Assembly (NCBI RefSeq): GCF_900108335.1
Contig: NZ_FNVT01000001.1
Coordinates: 860,977-924,976, forward strand
DNA from: Nonomuraea solani
GTDB lineage: Bacteria > Actinomycetota > Actinomycetes > Streptosporangiales > Streptosporangiaceae
Reading direction: 5' to 3'
DNA length: 64,000 nt
The notes under the pieces are model-generated. The model saw only the letters and a program-made list of their open reading frames with translations, did no database searches and had not been told where the DNA came from. Each line of letters begins with the position of its first letter. The stretch's first letter is position 1. This document shows, piece after piece, positions 10,802 through 19,443 of this stretch. The position numbers and the translations under genes are program-made.

Positions 10802-13332
10802 CGGCTCCCCCCGAACGTCCACCGGCCGGCGGGCACCTCCCAGGCGCGCTCGCCCACGGCGGTGCCGGGGCCGTCGTGGCTGGTCAGCCCGAGGTCGGGC
10901 AGGCGCACCTCGGCCGTCGAGCCGGGCGGCACCTCCACCTCCAGCGCGAACTCCCCGTCCGTACGCCGCCACGCCACGCTCACCCGGCCATAAGGGGTGG
11001 CCGTGCTCGCGCGCACCGACTCCAGGTCGCCGGGCGCGGCGGGCGCGACGAGCAGCCGGCGGAAGCCGTTCGAGCCGGGCGCCTGGCCGATGCCGCCGAG
11101 GGTCCGGTAGAACCAGGCGTCGATGGCGCCCAGCATGTAGTGGTTCTGGGAGAGGCCGCGCGTCGGGCCGTCCCACGCCTCGGTGAGCGCGGTGGCGCCG
11201 TGGCGCACCTGGTAGCCGTAGCTGGGGTGGTCGGTGGAGGTGGCGAAGCCGTACAGGGACTCGTGCCGGCCGGCCCGGCCGAGCACCTGGTAGAGCGCGG
11301 GGAGCGCGATCTCGCCGACCGTGATGGCGCCGGTGCGCACGGCCTCGCTCAGCCGGTCGAGCGCGGCCGGTACGAGCTCGTCGGGCACCACGCCCATGTC
11401 GAGCGCCAGGATCTCCGACGCCTGCCCGCCGCCCCCGAACCGCTCACCCCTGAAGAAGGCGCCGGTGAACGCGGCCGAGATCGCGTCGGTCAGCGCGCGG
11501 TAGCGCTTGGCGTCGTCGTCGCGGCCCAGCACGCCGGCCACCTTCGCCATCGTGCGCGCCGCCCGCCAGTAGCCCCACGTGCCCACCAGCGGCACCGGCG
11601 TCGTGTCGTCCAGGCCGAACCAGTCGCCGAGCCCGTAGCCGAGGATGCCGTCCTCCGCCCGGCCGGTCAGGTAGCCGACGTAGCGGCGCATCGCGTCGTA
11701 GTGGGTCTCCATCGCGGAGGTGTCGCCGTACCAGCGGTAGAGCTGCCACGGGACGCGCACCATCGCGCCGCCCCAGTTGGGGTCGTCCCTGAAGGCGCCG
11801 TCGAATACCAGGTATTCCGGCGCGATGTCCGGGATCAGGCCGTCCTCGGTCTGCGCCTCGGCGATGGTGACCGCCAGCTCCCGGCAGTACGCGGCCACGT
11901 CGTAGTTGTAGGCCACGACGTCGAACAGCAGGTGGGTCTGCTCCAGCCAGCCCAGCTTCTCCCGGTGCGGGCAGTCGGTCAGGACGCTGTACATGTTGCC
12001 GCGCACCGCGCGGTCGATGATCGTGTGGATGTCGTTGAGCAGCGCGTTCGAGGTCTCGAACCGGCCGATGTGCTCGTTGTCGGCGCGCAGCACCAGCGCC
12101 GTCAGGGCCTCCTGGCCGACGTGCCCGGGCAGGCCCTGGGCCTCGACATAGCGGAAGCCGTCGTAGCGGAAGTCCGGGTGCCAGCGCTGGGGGCCGTCCT
12201 TGGTGACGTACGTGCTGAAGATCGGGGCGCCGGTCGTGGGTTTGGACTGGATCACCCGGCCGAACGCGTCGAGCTGGTCGCCGGGCAGCAGCCGTAGATG
12301 GTGGCCCGCCGGGAGGTCGAGGCGCAGCTCGGCCCAGCCGGCGACGACCGCGCCCACGTCGAAGACGGCCGTGCCGTCGGTGGCGACGAGCTTGGCGGTC
12401 GCGGGCAGCTCCTCGGTGACCCTGATGGGCGGGCAGGCCCGCGCCCGGAGCATGGCGGTGCCGTCGGGGCGGACCGTCGCCGGGTGCCAGCCGGAGCGGT
12501 CGGTGCCCGGGACGTCCCAGCCGGGCACCGCCAGGCGGGCGTCATGGTCCTCGCCGCCGTACCAGTGCGAGCGGGTGGTGGGACCCTCGGTGGCCCGCCA
12601 GTCCGCGCCCGTCCCGAAGCGGTCCGAGGTGCCGTCGGCGTAGGTGACCTCGAGCTGGGCGATCGCTCTCGGGGCCGCCTTGGAGCCGTAGAACTTCATG
12701 TAGCGGTCCTGGTGCGGGAACACGTGCGCGATCCCGGGGCCGAGCGCGAGGCCGAGCGCGTTCGCGCCGTCGCGCAGCAGCGCCGTCACGTCGTGCGTGG
12801 CGTACGCGACCCGCCGCGCGAAGTCCGTGTACGGCGGCTCCAGCACGGCGTCGGTCACCGGCGCGCCGTTCAGCGACGCCACGTAGACGCCGAGACCGGC
12901 GACGTACAGCCGGGCCCGTTCGATCGGCCGGGTCAGGGTGAACTCGCCCGCGAGCAGCGGCAGCGGGCGGCCCTCGCCGGCCCGGGGGTTGCCCTCGTCG
13001 TACCAATCGGGGTGGGTGATCCAGGCGGCCGTCCAGTCGGCGGGGTCGAGCAGCCCCAGCTCGAAGCGGGCCTCCGCGCTCCAGCCGGACCAGTCGCCGG
13101 CGGCGTCGCGGGTCCTGACGCGCCAGCGGGCGGCGGTGCGGCCGGTGAGGGCGGTGCCGCCGTAGACGACGCGCTGGTCCGCCGACTCGACCTCGCCGCT
13201 GTCCCACAGGCCGTCCACCCGGACGTGGTACGCGGTCTGCGCGGGCCCGGTGAGCTGCCAGCTCAGGGTGGGCCGGGTGGTCTCCAGGCCGAGCGGGTCG
13301 GTCAGGTCGCAGGTTCGCAGGTTCGTCACCAT
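10798..13332 (-). CDS. GH78 alpha-L-rhamnosidase (cytoplasmic)
   Basis: An 844-residue bacterial alpha-L-rhamnosidase. It has the N-terminal fibronectin-like start (CDLTDPLGLETTRPTLSW), beta-sandwich domains, an (alpha/alpha)6 catalytic barrel with the family hallmark TDCPHREKLGW, and a C-terminal beta domain. It removes terminal alpha-L-rhamnose from rhamnogalacturonan oligosaccharides. There is no signal peptide, so it acts on imported sugars. The seven-base overlap with the preceding GH29 gene (ATGGTGA) and ATGA overlap with the next gene show a coupled operon. A second GH78 lies at 20494. The two differ in the hallmark (REKLGWLEQ here, RDERLGWTAD there), which suggests different substrates. 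Confidence 0.92.
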   Translation of the reverse strand: MVTNLRTCDLTDPLGLETTRPTLSWQLTGPAQTAYHVRVDGLWDSGEVESADQRVVYGGTALTGRTAARWRVRTRDAAGDWSGWSAEARFELGLLDPADWTAAWITHPDWYDEGNPRAGEGRPLPLLAGEFTLTRPIERARLYVAGLGVYVASLNGAPVTDAVLEPPYTDFARRVAYATHDVTALLRDGANALGLALGPGIAHVFPHQDRYMKFYGSKAAPRAIAQLEVTYADGTSDRFGTGADWRATEGPTTRSHWYGGEDHDARLAVPGWDVPGTDRSGWHPATVRPDGTAMLRARACPPIRVTEELPATAKLVATDGTAVFDVGAVVAGWAELRLDLPAGHHLRLLPGDQLDAFGRVIQSKPTTGAPIFSTYVTKDGPQRWHPDFRYDGFRYVEAQGLPGHVGQEALTALVLRADNEHIGRFETSNALLNDIHTIIDRAVRGNMYSVLTDCPHREKLGWLEQTHLLFDVVAYNYDVAAYCRELAVTIAEAQTEDGLIPDIAPEYLVFDGAFRDDPNWGGAMVRVPWQLYRWYGDTSAMETHYDAMRRYVGYLTGRAEDGILGYGLGDWFGLDDTTPVPLVGTWGYWRAARTMAKVAGVLGRDDDAKRYRALTDAISAAFTGAFFRGERFGGGGQASEILALDMGVVPDELVPAALDRLSEAVRTGAITVGEIALPALYQVLGRAGRHESLYGFATSTDHPSYGYQVRHGATALTEAWDGPTRGLSQNHYMLGAIDAWFYRTLGGIGQAPGSNGFRRLLVAPAAPGDLESVRASTATPYGRVSVAWRRTDGEFALEVEVPPGSTAEVRLPDLGLTSHDGPGTAVGERAWEVPAGRWTFGGSR

Positions 13333-14825
13333 GGCACTCCCGTGATCTTGAGCATGTAGGCGGCCCGGGTCGGCGGCTCAGGGGGCAGGTCCACGTGCAG
13401 CGCCCGGTCTGACGGTCGCCAGGGGACCGGGCCGTGCCCGAGCAGCTCGACGGCGGCCGGCGGGCCTTTGACGAGCCCCGCCGCGGTGCCCAGGCTGGTG
13501 ATCGCGGCGGTGCGGTCCTCCGGCCAGGCGAGCAGCGTGGCGTACAGGGTGCCGCCCCGCGTGGTGAAGCGGATGTCGCTCGGGCGGTAGGCGCGGTCGG
13601 CCTCGTTGTAGCCCTCGTAGCCCTTGGTGCCGCCCAGGCCGGTCGCGCCCTCGGCCGCGCGGAGCCAGGGGGTGGTGCCGTACACGCCTTCGCCGCACAC
13701 CCGCAGCCACGCGCCGACCCCGGCCAGCAGGTCGCGGGCGTGGTCGTCGATGGTGCCGTCGGCGAGCTGGGGGACGTTCAGCAGCAGGCAGCCGTTCTTG
13801 CTGACCACGTCGATCAGCGTGTGGACGATCTGCTGGGCGCTCTTGCGCGGATGGAACAGGGGGCCGTCGTCGGCGCAGTCGAACCACTCGCCGTCGCTGG
13901 TGTCGAACTGCCAGGGGTGGGCCTGGGCGGTGTCGAGCTGGCGGCGTTCCGAGTCCAGGACGACGGCGGTGCGGTCGCCGTCGGGCACGTCCTTGATCGT
14001 GACCAGGCCGCCGGTCGGGCAGGTGTTGTAGTAGTGGGCCAGCAGGTCGAGCCCGGCCGTGCTGACCGGCGCCGACTCGACCACGCTGCCCTCGTCGAAC
14101 GGCATCCGGCCGTCGTCCAGGTAGACCAGGTCGGGCCGGTAGCGGTCGAGGGCCTCGCGGACGCGGGCGTAGAAGTGCTCGGCGACGCGGGCCGGGGGCT
14201 TGGCGCCCGGCTCGTGGCGTTCGGGGTAGAGGTCGGCCGGGTCGAGGCCCTCCCACCAGGTGCCGATGCCGTCGCGCTTGGTCAGCGCGCCGTCGTAGGG
14301 GCGGCCGGTCGCCGGGTTCGTCCCGTGGGCGACGTCGAGCCAGCGCCACGTCCAGTTCTGGTGGAAGCTGAGCCCGAACGGCAGCCCGGCGGCGCGGGCG
14401 GCGCGCTGCCAGGCGGCCACGATGTCGCGGCCCGGGCCGATGCGGGCGGCGTTCCAGTCGTGCAGGCGGGAGTGCCACAGGTCGAAGTTGTCGCAGTGGG
14501 TGGCCAGGGCGACGAAATAGCGGGCGCCGCTCGCGGCGTAGAGGTCGATGAGCTCCTCGGGGTCGAAGCGTTCGGCGCGCCAGCGGGGGAACAGGTCCTT
14601 CGCCCCGCCCGCATTGCCGAAGTGGGCGTGCTGGCGGTCCGCCCTTCCGCGTTCCCAGGGCTCGGACCAGGGTTGCATGCCGTAGAGGTGGCGGGCGTAC
14701 CAGTCGCCTGAGCGGGCCACGGACTGCGGGCCCCAGTGCGACCAGATGCCGAACTTCGCCTCGCTGAACCATTGGGGGATCCGGTGGGCGCGCAGCGACG
14801 CCCAGTCGGGCTGGAATCGGGTCAT
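13326..14825 (-). CDS. GH29 alpha-L-fucosidase
   Basis: A 499-residue GH29 enzyme that releases alpha-L-fucose. The N-terminal FGIWSHWGPQSV and the HCDNFDLWHS stretch are typical of the family. The nucleophile aspartate is expected in DLVYLDDGRMPF. No signal peptide is visible. It is the first gene of a minus-strand operon that continues with GH78, a GH43-like propeller and GH28, and it is divergent from the GH2 gene. The intergenic region carries two LacI-type operators and one AT-rich site shared with other promoters in the window. Fucose side chains occur on rhamnogalacturonan-II and xyloglucan. Confidence 0.9.
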   Translation of the reverse strand: MTRFQPDWASLRAHRIPQWFSEAKFGIWSHWGPQSVARSGDWYARHLYGMQPWSEPWERGRADRQHAHFGNAGGAKDLFPRWRAERFDPEELIDLYAASGARYFVALATHCDNFDLWHSRLHDWNAARIGPGRDIVAAWQRAARAAGLPFGLSFHQNWTWRWLDVAHGTNPATGRPYDGALTKRDGIGTWWEGLDPADLYPERHEPGAKPPARVAEHFYARVREALDRYRPDLVYLDDGRMPFDEGSVVESAPVSTAGLDLLAHYYNTCPTGGLVTIKDVPDGDRTAVVLDSERRQLDTAQAHPWQFDTSDGEWFDCADDGPLFHPRKSAQQIVHTLIDVVSKNGCLLLNVPQLADGTIDDHARDLLAGVGAWLRVCGEGVYGTTPWLRAAEGATGLGGTKGYEGYNEADRAYRPSDIRFTTRGGTLYATLLAWPEDRTAAITSLGTAAGLVKGPPAAVELLGHGPVPWRPSDRALHVDLPPEPPTRAAYMLKITGVPW

Positions 14826-14842
14826 CTCACCCCGCTGCCATA

Positions 14843-14855
14843 TTAAAACGATTTA
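14843..14855. promoter_or_regulatory. LacI-type operator, GH29-proximal
   Basis: The sequence TTAAAACGATTTA has the LacI-family layout: a central CG flanked by inverted TAAA/TTTA arms, five of six positions matching. It lies 18 bases upstream of the GH29 ATG. A better copy is at 14931. The window contains no LacI-family gene. Confidence 0.5.
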
Positions 14856-14864
14856 CCGGATGAT

Positions 14865-14875
14865 ATATTTATTCA
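14865..14875. promoter_or_regulatory. AT-rich shared promoter site, GH29/GH2 copy
   Basis: ATATTTATTCA in the GH29/GH2 divergent promoter shares ten consecutive bases with the palindromic element upstream of the SorC regulator gene (54333-54344). It is one of six related sites in the window and one of the weaker matches, as its left arm is degenerate. Confidence 0.45.
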
Positions 14876-14930
14876 ATGCCACATGTCAATCCCTTGCGGG
14901 ATGGTGTCATGACGGGTCCCCGGTTAGGGT

Positions 14931-14944
14931 TAAAACGTTTTGTC
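14931..14944. promoter_or_regulatory. LacI-type operator, GH2-proximal
   Basis: TAAAACGTTTTGTC contains a perfect ten-base palindrome, AAAACGTTTT (14932-14941), centred on CG as in LacI-family operators. It lies 17 bases before the GH2 start and would overlap the promoter or ribosome binding region. Together with the copy at 14843, it suggests loop or dual control of the divergent GH29 and GH2 operons by a regulator encoded elsewhere. Confidence 0.6.
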
Positions 14945-14960
14945 TTCACCGGGAGGGACG

Positions 14961-17822
14961 ATGGTCGATTTCCATGAGGACCCTGTGCCGGGCTCCGGGC
15001 GGCGGGCGGCGCGGGCGGACTTCGTCTCCGACGCGCCCCGGCTGCCGCTCAACGGCCGGTGGCGCTTCCGGCTCTCGGACACGGCCGGAGGGACGGGGCC
15101 CTCACTGCCGGACCCGGCGCTCGACGACACCGACTGGGACGACATCCGGGTGCCGTCGCACTGGGTGCTGGAGGGGTACGACCGTCCGCTCTACACCAAC
15201 ACCGCCTACCCGTTTCCCATCGATCCGCCGTACCTGCCCGACGACAACGCCACCGGCGACTACCGGCTCCGCTTCGACCTGCCGTCCGGCTGGCCCGGCG
15301 GGCGGACGGTGCTGCGCTTCCAGGGGGTGGACTCCTGCGGCACGGTGTGGCTGAACGGGGAGTTGCTCGGTCACTCCAAGGGCAGCCGGCTGCCGTTCGA
15401 GTTCGACGTGACCGGCGTCGTGCGGCCGGCCGGCAACCTGCTGGCCGTCCGGGTGCAGCGCTGGTCGTCGGGCAGCTACCTGGAAGATCAGGACATGTGG
15501 TGGCTGCCGGGCATCTTCCGTGACGTGGAGCTGCTGTCCCGGCCCGTGGACGGCATCGACGACTTCACCGTGCGCGCCTCGTACCGGGACGGCTCCGGCA
15601 CCCTGTCCGTGACCGCCGACGTCCCGGGGACGGTGGAGATCCCCGAGCTCGGCCTGGTCTTCGGCACAGGGGAGCGGGTGACGATCGACCGGGTGGAGCC
15701 GTGGAGCGCGGAGCGTCCTCGTCTCTACCGTGGCACGCTCTCGGCGGCCGGGGAGACGATCGAGCTGGCGGCCGGCTTCCGTACGGTCGAGATCATCGGC
15801 GGCCGGCTGCTGATCAACGGGGTGCCGGTGCTCTTCCGTGGGGTCAACCGGCACGAGCACGACCCCGACCGGGGCCGGTCGCTCGACCGCGACACCATGA
15901 TCCGCGACATCGAGCTGATGAAGCGGCACAACGTCAACGCCGTCCGCACCGCCCACTATCCGCCGCACCCGGAGTTCCTGCGGCTCTGCGACGAGTACGG
16001 CCTGTGGGTCGTGGACGAGTGCGACATCGAGACGCACGGCTTCATCTACGCGGGCTGGGAGGGCAACCCGCCCGGCGAGCCGATGTGGCGCGACGCGCTG
16101 CTCGACCGGGCCCGCCGCATGGTGGAGCGGGACAAGAACCATCCCAGTGTGGTCGTGTGGTCGCTCGGCAACGAGAGCGGCGCCGGGGCCGCCTTCGGCG
16201 ACATCGAACGATATATCCGGCACCGCGATCCCACCCGGCCACTGCACTACGAGCGCGACCCCAGCTACCGGCACTCCGACTTCCACAGCCTGATGTATCC
16301 GTCGCTGGACGACCTGGAGCGGATCGGGCAGCGCAAGGAGGACCCGCCGGAGGGAGTCCTTCCCGAGTCGGACGATGACGTGCGGCGGCGTGGGCTGCCC
16401 TTCCTGCTGTGCGAGTACGCCCACGCCATGGGCAACGGGCCCGGGTCGCTGGCCGACTACCAGGCGATTCTGGAGTCGTACGAGCGGTTCTGCGGGGCGT
16501 TCGTGTGGGAGTGGATCGATCACGGGCTGGCGGAGGTGGACTCACTCGGCCGTCGTTACTACCGGCACGGTGGCGACATCGGCTACCAGCCGAACGGGGA
16601 GCGGTTCTGCCTGGACGGGCTGCTGTTTCCCGATCGCACGCCGTCGCCCGGGCTGGGCGAGCTGCGCAAGGCCATCGAGCCGGTGGGGATCGCGGTGGAC
16701 GGCGGTTTCGTCGTCGTCACCAACAAGTACGACGTGCTCTCGCTCGGGCACCTGGCGTTCCGGTGGCGGGCCGAGGTCGACGGGGTGCTCGAAGACGAAG
16801 GGACGCTCACCGTGCCGGACTGCCCGGCGCGGTCGGTGGTGCGGGTGCCGCTGCCCGCCCTTGATCATGGGTTCGAGGGCGAGGTCTGGCTCACCGTCGA
16901 GGCCGTCCTGGCCGAGGCCGCCCGCTGGGCTCCGGCCGGGCACGTGGTCGCCTTCGGTCAGGCGCGTTCGGGGTCGGGCGCTCATCGTCGTCCGGCTCGC
17001 GCGCCGGGCAGGGCGGTGTTCTCCGCCGATGGGCGGCTGGTCCGGCTCGGTGACCTGGAGCTGGACGGGCCCGTGTTCGACGTGTGGCGGGCTCCCACCG
17101 AGAACGATCGTGGCCAGGGGCCCAGGAACGCCCTGGCCGCCGACTGGGAGGCCGTGGGGCTCGACCGGTTCCTGCACCGTCGCGGGGAGATCGAGCGGCC
17201 CGATGGCGACACGATCGTCGTACGGGGGCGGAGCGGGCCGGCCACCAGGACCCTCGGTTTCCGTACCACCTACACCTACCGGCGGCGGGATGACGGCCTG
17301 CACCTGCTGATCGAGGCCGACCCCGTGGGGGACTGGGACGACACCGCCTACGGGCATCTCACCGTGAGCCCGCCCAGGATGGGTGTCAGGTTCGCGCTGC
17401 CCGGCGGGTACAGCGAGGTCACCTGGTTCGGGCGCGGGCCGGGCGAGTCTTACGCCGACAGTCACGCCGCCGCCCGCGTCGGCCGGTACACCGCCGCCAT
17501 CGACGCGCTGCAGACCCCGTACCTCGTCCCTCAGGAGAACGGCAACCACGTCGAGACCCGCTGGCTCGAATTGTCGGGTCAGGGGCTGCCCACCCTGCGC
17601 GTGGACGGCGAGCCGCACCTGGACTTCACCGCGCGCCGCTGGACGAGCGAGGCGCTGCGGGCCGCGCGCCGCCCGCACGACCTGACCGACTCGGGACGGG
17701 TGTGGCTGAACCTGGACCACGCTCAGCAGGGCATCGGCAGCGCCTCGTGCGGGCCCGCGCTGCCCGAGCGGTACCGGCTGCCGGTGCGCCGTTACACCTG
17801 GTCGATGACGCTGAGCGTATGA
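14961..17822 (+). CDS. GH2 beta-galactosidase-like enzyme (LacZ type)
   Basis: A 953-residue LacZ-type glycoside hydrolase family 2 protein. It has a jelly-roll sugar-binding domain, immunoglobulin-like domains, a TIM barrel, and a C-terminal beta-galactosidase small-chain domain (from about residue 690). The acid/base glutamate is E405 in SLGNESGAG and the nucleophile is E485 in LLCEYAHAMGNGPG, both as in LacZ. No signal peptide is present. I start at the ATG after GGGAGGGACG; an upstream in-frame TTG lacks a ribosome site. In this context it could be beta-galactosidase, alpha-L-arabinopyranosidase or beta-glucuronidase; sequence alone does not decide. It heads a two-gene operon with the acyltransferase fusion. 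Confidence 0.9.
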   Translation: MVDFHEDPVPGSGRRAARADFVSDAPRLPLNGRWRFRLSDTAGGTGPSLPDPALDDTDWDDIRVPSHWVLEGYDRPLYTNTAYPFPIDPPYLPDDNATGDYRLRFDLPSGWPGGRTVLRFQGVDSCGTVWLNGELLGHSKGSRLPFEFDVTGVVRPAGNLLAVRVQRWSSGSYLEDQDMWWLPGIFRDVELLSRPVDGIDDFTVRASYRDGSGTLSVTADVPGTVEIPELGLVFGTGERVTIDRVEPWSAERPRLYRGTLSAAGETIELAAGFRTVEIIGGRLLINGVPVLFRGVNRHEHDPDRGRSLDRDTMIRDIELMKRHNVNAVRTAHYPPHPEFLRLCDEYGLWVVDECDIETHGFIYAGWEGNPPGEPMWRDALLDRARRMVERDKNHPSVVVWSLGNESGAGAAFGDIERYIRHRDPTRPLHYERDPSYRHSDFHSLMYPSLDDLERIGQRKEDPPEGVLPESDDDVRRRGLPFLLCEYAHAMGNGPGSLADYQAILESYERFCGAFVWEWIDHGLAEVDSLGRRYYRHGGDIGYQPNGERFCLDGLLFPDRTPSPGLGELRKAIEPVGIAVDGGFVVVTNKYDVLSLGHLAFRWRAEVDGVLEDEGTLTVPDCPARSVVRVPLPALDHGFEGEVWLTVEAVLAEAARWAPAGHVVAFGQARSGSGAHRRPARAPGRAVFSADGRLVRLGDLELDGPVFDVWRAPTENDRGQGPRNALAADWEAVGLDRFLHRRGEIERPDGDTIVVRGRSGPATRTLGFRTTYTYRRRDDGLHLLIEADPVGDWDDTAYGHLTVSPPRMGVRFALPGGYSEVTWFGRGPGESYADSHAAARVGRYTAAIDALQTPYLVPQENGNHVETRWLELSGQGLPTLRVDGEPHLDFTARRWTSEALRAARRPHDLTDSGRVWLNLDHAQQGIGSASCGPALPERYRLPVRRYTWSMTLSV

Positions 17823-17844
17823 GCCTGGAGAGGATGCCACCCGT

Positions 17845-19443
17845 ATGAGCAAGTTCGACTTCTGCCCCTGGCTGTTCTGGGACCACGCGACCGAGGAGGA
17901 CCGCCGCGCCCAGGAGAGCCATCTGACCGCGCTGCGGGCCAGGATCGACCTCGACGCGGCGGAGAAGGTGTTCGTCTCGCCGCTGGCCGCCGTGTACGCC
18001 GACAGCCTGCGCATGGGCGACCACTGCTACATCGCCGCGCACGCCTACGTCACCGACGACATCGTCATGGGCAGCGACTGCACCGTCAACCCGTACGCGG
18101 TGGTGCGCGGGAACGTGGTGCTCGGCGACGCGGTGCGGATCGGGGCGCACACCTCGCTGCTCGGCTTCAACCACGGCACGGAGCCTGACCGGCCGGTGTT
18201 CCGGCAGCCCATCACCTCGAAGGGCATCCGGATCGGTGATGACGTGTGGATCGGCTCGAACGTGGTCGTGCTGGACGGGGTGACGATCGGCGACCACGCC
18301 ATCGTGGGGGCGGGCGCGGTGGTCACCAAGGACGTGGCGGCGTGGGCCATGGTCGCGGGCAACCCGGCCCGCCCGATCCGCGACCGCCGCACGACTGCTG
18401 CTCCTTCTACCCCTCGTGATGTGGAAGGGTCGCTCGGGGACTTCGCCGGCCGTGCCCGGAGTCAGGCCGAGGCGGTGCTGGCCCGCTGCTGGACCGGCGA
18501 CCGTTACCTGGACCGGCCCGGCGCCCAGCCCACCGTGCGGGCCTGGTGCGACGCCGTCGAGATCGCCGACCTGCTCCTCGGCGGCCCGCCGCCTACTCCG
18601 GCCCGCGAGGAGGTCGTGGCGTTCCTGCGCGACCGCCAGGACCCGGCCACGGGCCTCGTCCCCGAACTCGGCGCCACCGGGACACCCGAGCTGGAGGGCG
18701 TGACCGCGTACCACGTGCTCTGCGTCGGCTACGCGCTCGACCTGCTCGGCACCGGCTTCCGGCACCCCGTGCACGCCATCGCCGAGCTGGGCTCCCAGGA
18801 GCTGATCGCGCTGCTCGACGGCCTGGACTGGGCGCGCGGGGCGTGGACGGCCGGGTCGCTGGTGGACACGATCGGCACCGGGCTCTACCGCAACCTCGCC
18901 TTCGGGGTGAGCGGCGAGGTCGAGACCCTGTACGGCTGGCTGCTCACCCGCTGCCGGCAAACCCACGGGATGTGGGGCGAACCGGACTCAGACTCGGGCT
19001 GGCTGATGGTGGTCAACGGGTTCTACCGGCTCACCCGGGGGACGTTCGCGCAGTTCGGGCTGCCGCTGCCGTATCCGGAGCGGGCCGTGGACACCGTGCT
19101 CACCCAGTCGCGCGACCCCCGCTACTTCGGCCCCGGCACCGGCAACGCCTGCAACGTGCTCGACGTCATCCACCCGCTGTGGCTGCTGGGCCGGCAGACC
19201 CGATACCGGCGGGCCGAGGGCGAGGCGTGGGCCAGGGAGAACCTCGTGCGCGCGGTGAACGCCTGGCAGGACGGCGCGGGGTTCGGCTTCACCCTGTCAG
19301 GGGACGCCGGGCTCCAGGGAACCGAGATGTGGCTGGCCATCATCTGGCTGCTCGCCGACTACCTGGGGGTCTCGGGGGCGCTCGGGTACCGGCCCCGGGG
19401 GATTCACCGCCCGGAGCCGGCGGTCACGTTCCCCGGGCGGTGA
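17845..19443 (+). CDS. hexapeptide-repeat acyltransferase fused to an alpha/alpha-toroid-like domain
   Basis: A 532-residue, two-part protein. Residues ~40-175 form a left-handed beta-helix of the maltose/galactoside O-acetyltransferase type, with hexapeptide runs (IGDDVWIGSNVVVLDG, IVGAGAVVTKDV, AGNPARPIRD). From about residue 190 to the end follows a helical region with repeating aromatic and glycine motifs (VRAWCDAVEIADLLLGG, GEVETLYGWLL, GFGFTLSGDAGLQG) that suggests an (alpha/alpha) toroid. It would be cytoplasmic. The gene follows GH2 by 22 bases and overlaps the convergent esterase gene by 20. I do not know this fusion. A role in acetylating or deacetylating imported sugars is a guess; the second half could itself be catalytic. 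Confidence 0.65.
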   Translation: MSKFDFCPWLFWDHATEEDRRAQESHLTALRARIDLDAAEKVFVSPLAAVYADSLRMGDHCYIAAHAYVTDDIVMGSDCTVNPYAVVRGNVVLGDAVRIGAHTSLLGFNHGTEPDRPVFRQPITSKGIRIGDDVWIGSNVVVLDGVTIGDHAIVGAGAVVTKDVAAWAMVAGNPARPIRDRRTTAAPSTPRDVEGSLGDFAGRARSQAEAVLARCWTGDRYLDRPGAQPTVRAWCDAVEIADLLLGGPPPTPAREEVVAFLRDRQDPATGLVPELGATGTPELEGVTAYHVLCVGYALDLLGTGFRHPVHAIAELGSQELIALLDGLDWARGAWTAGSLVDTIGTGLYRNLAFGVSGEVETLYGWLLTRCRQTHGMWGEPDSDSGWLMVVNGFYRLTRGTFAQFGLPLPYPERAVDTVLTQSRDPRYFGPGTGNACNVLDVIHPLWLLGRQTRYRRAEGEAWARENLVRAVNAWQDGAGFGFTLSGDAGLQGTEMWLAIIWLLADYLGVSGALGYRPRGIHRPEPAVTFPGR

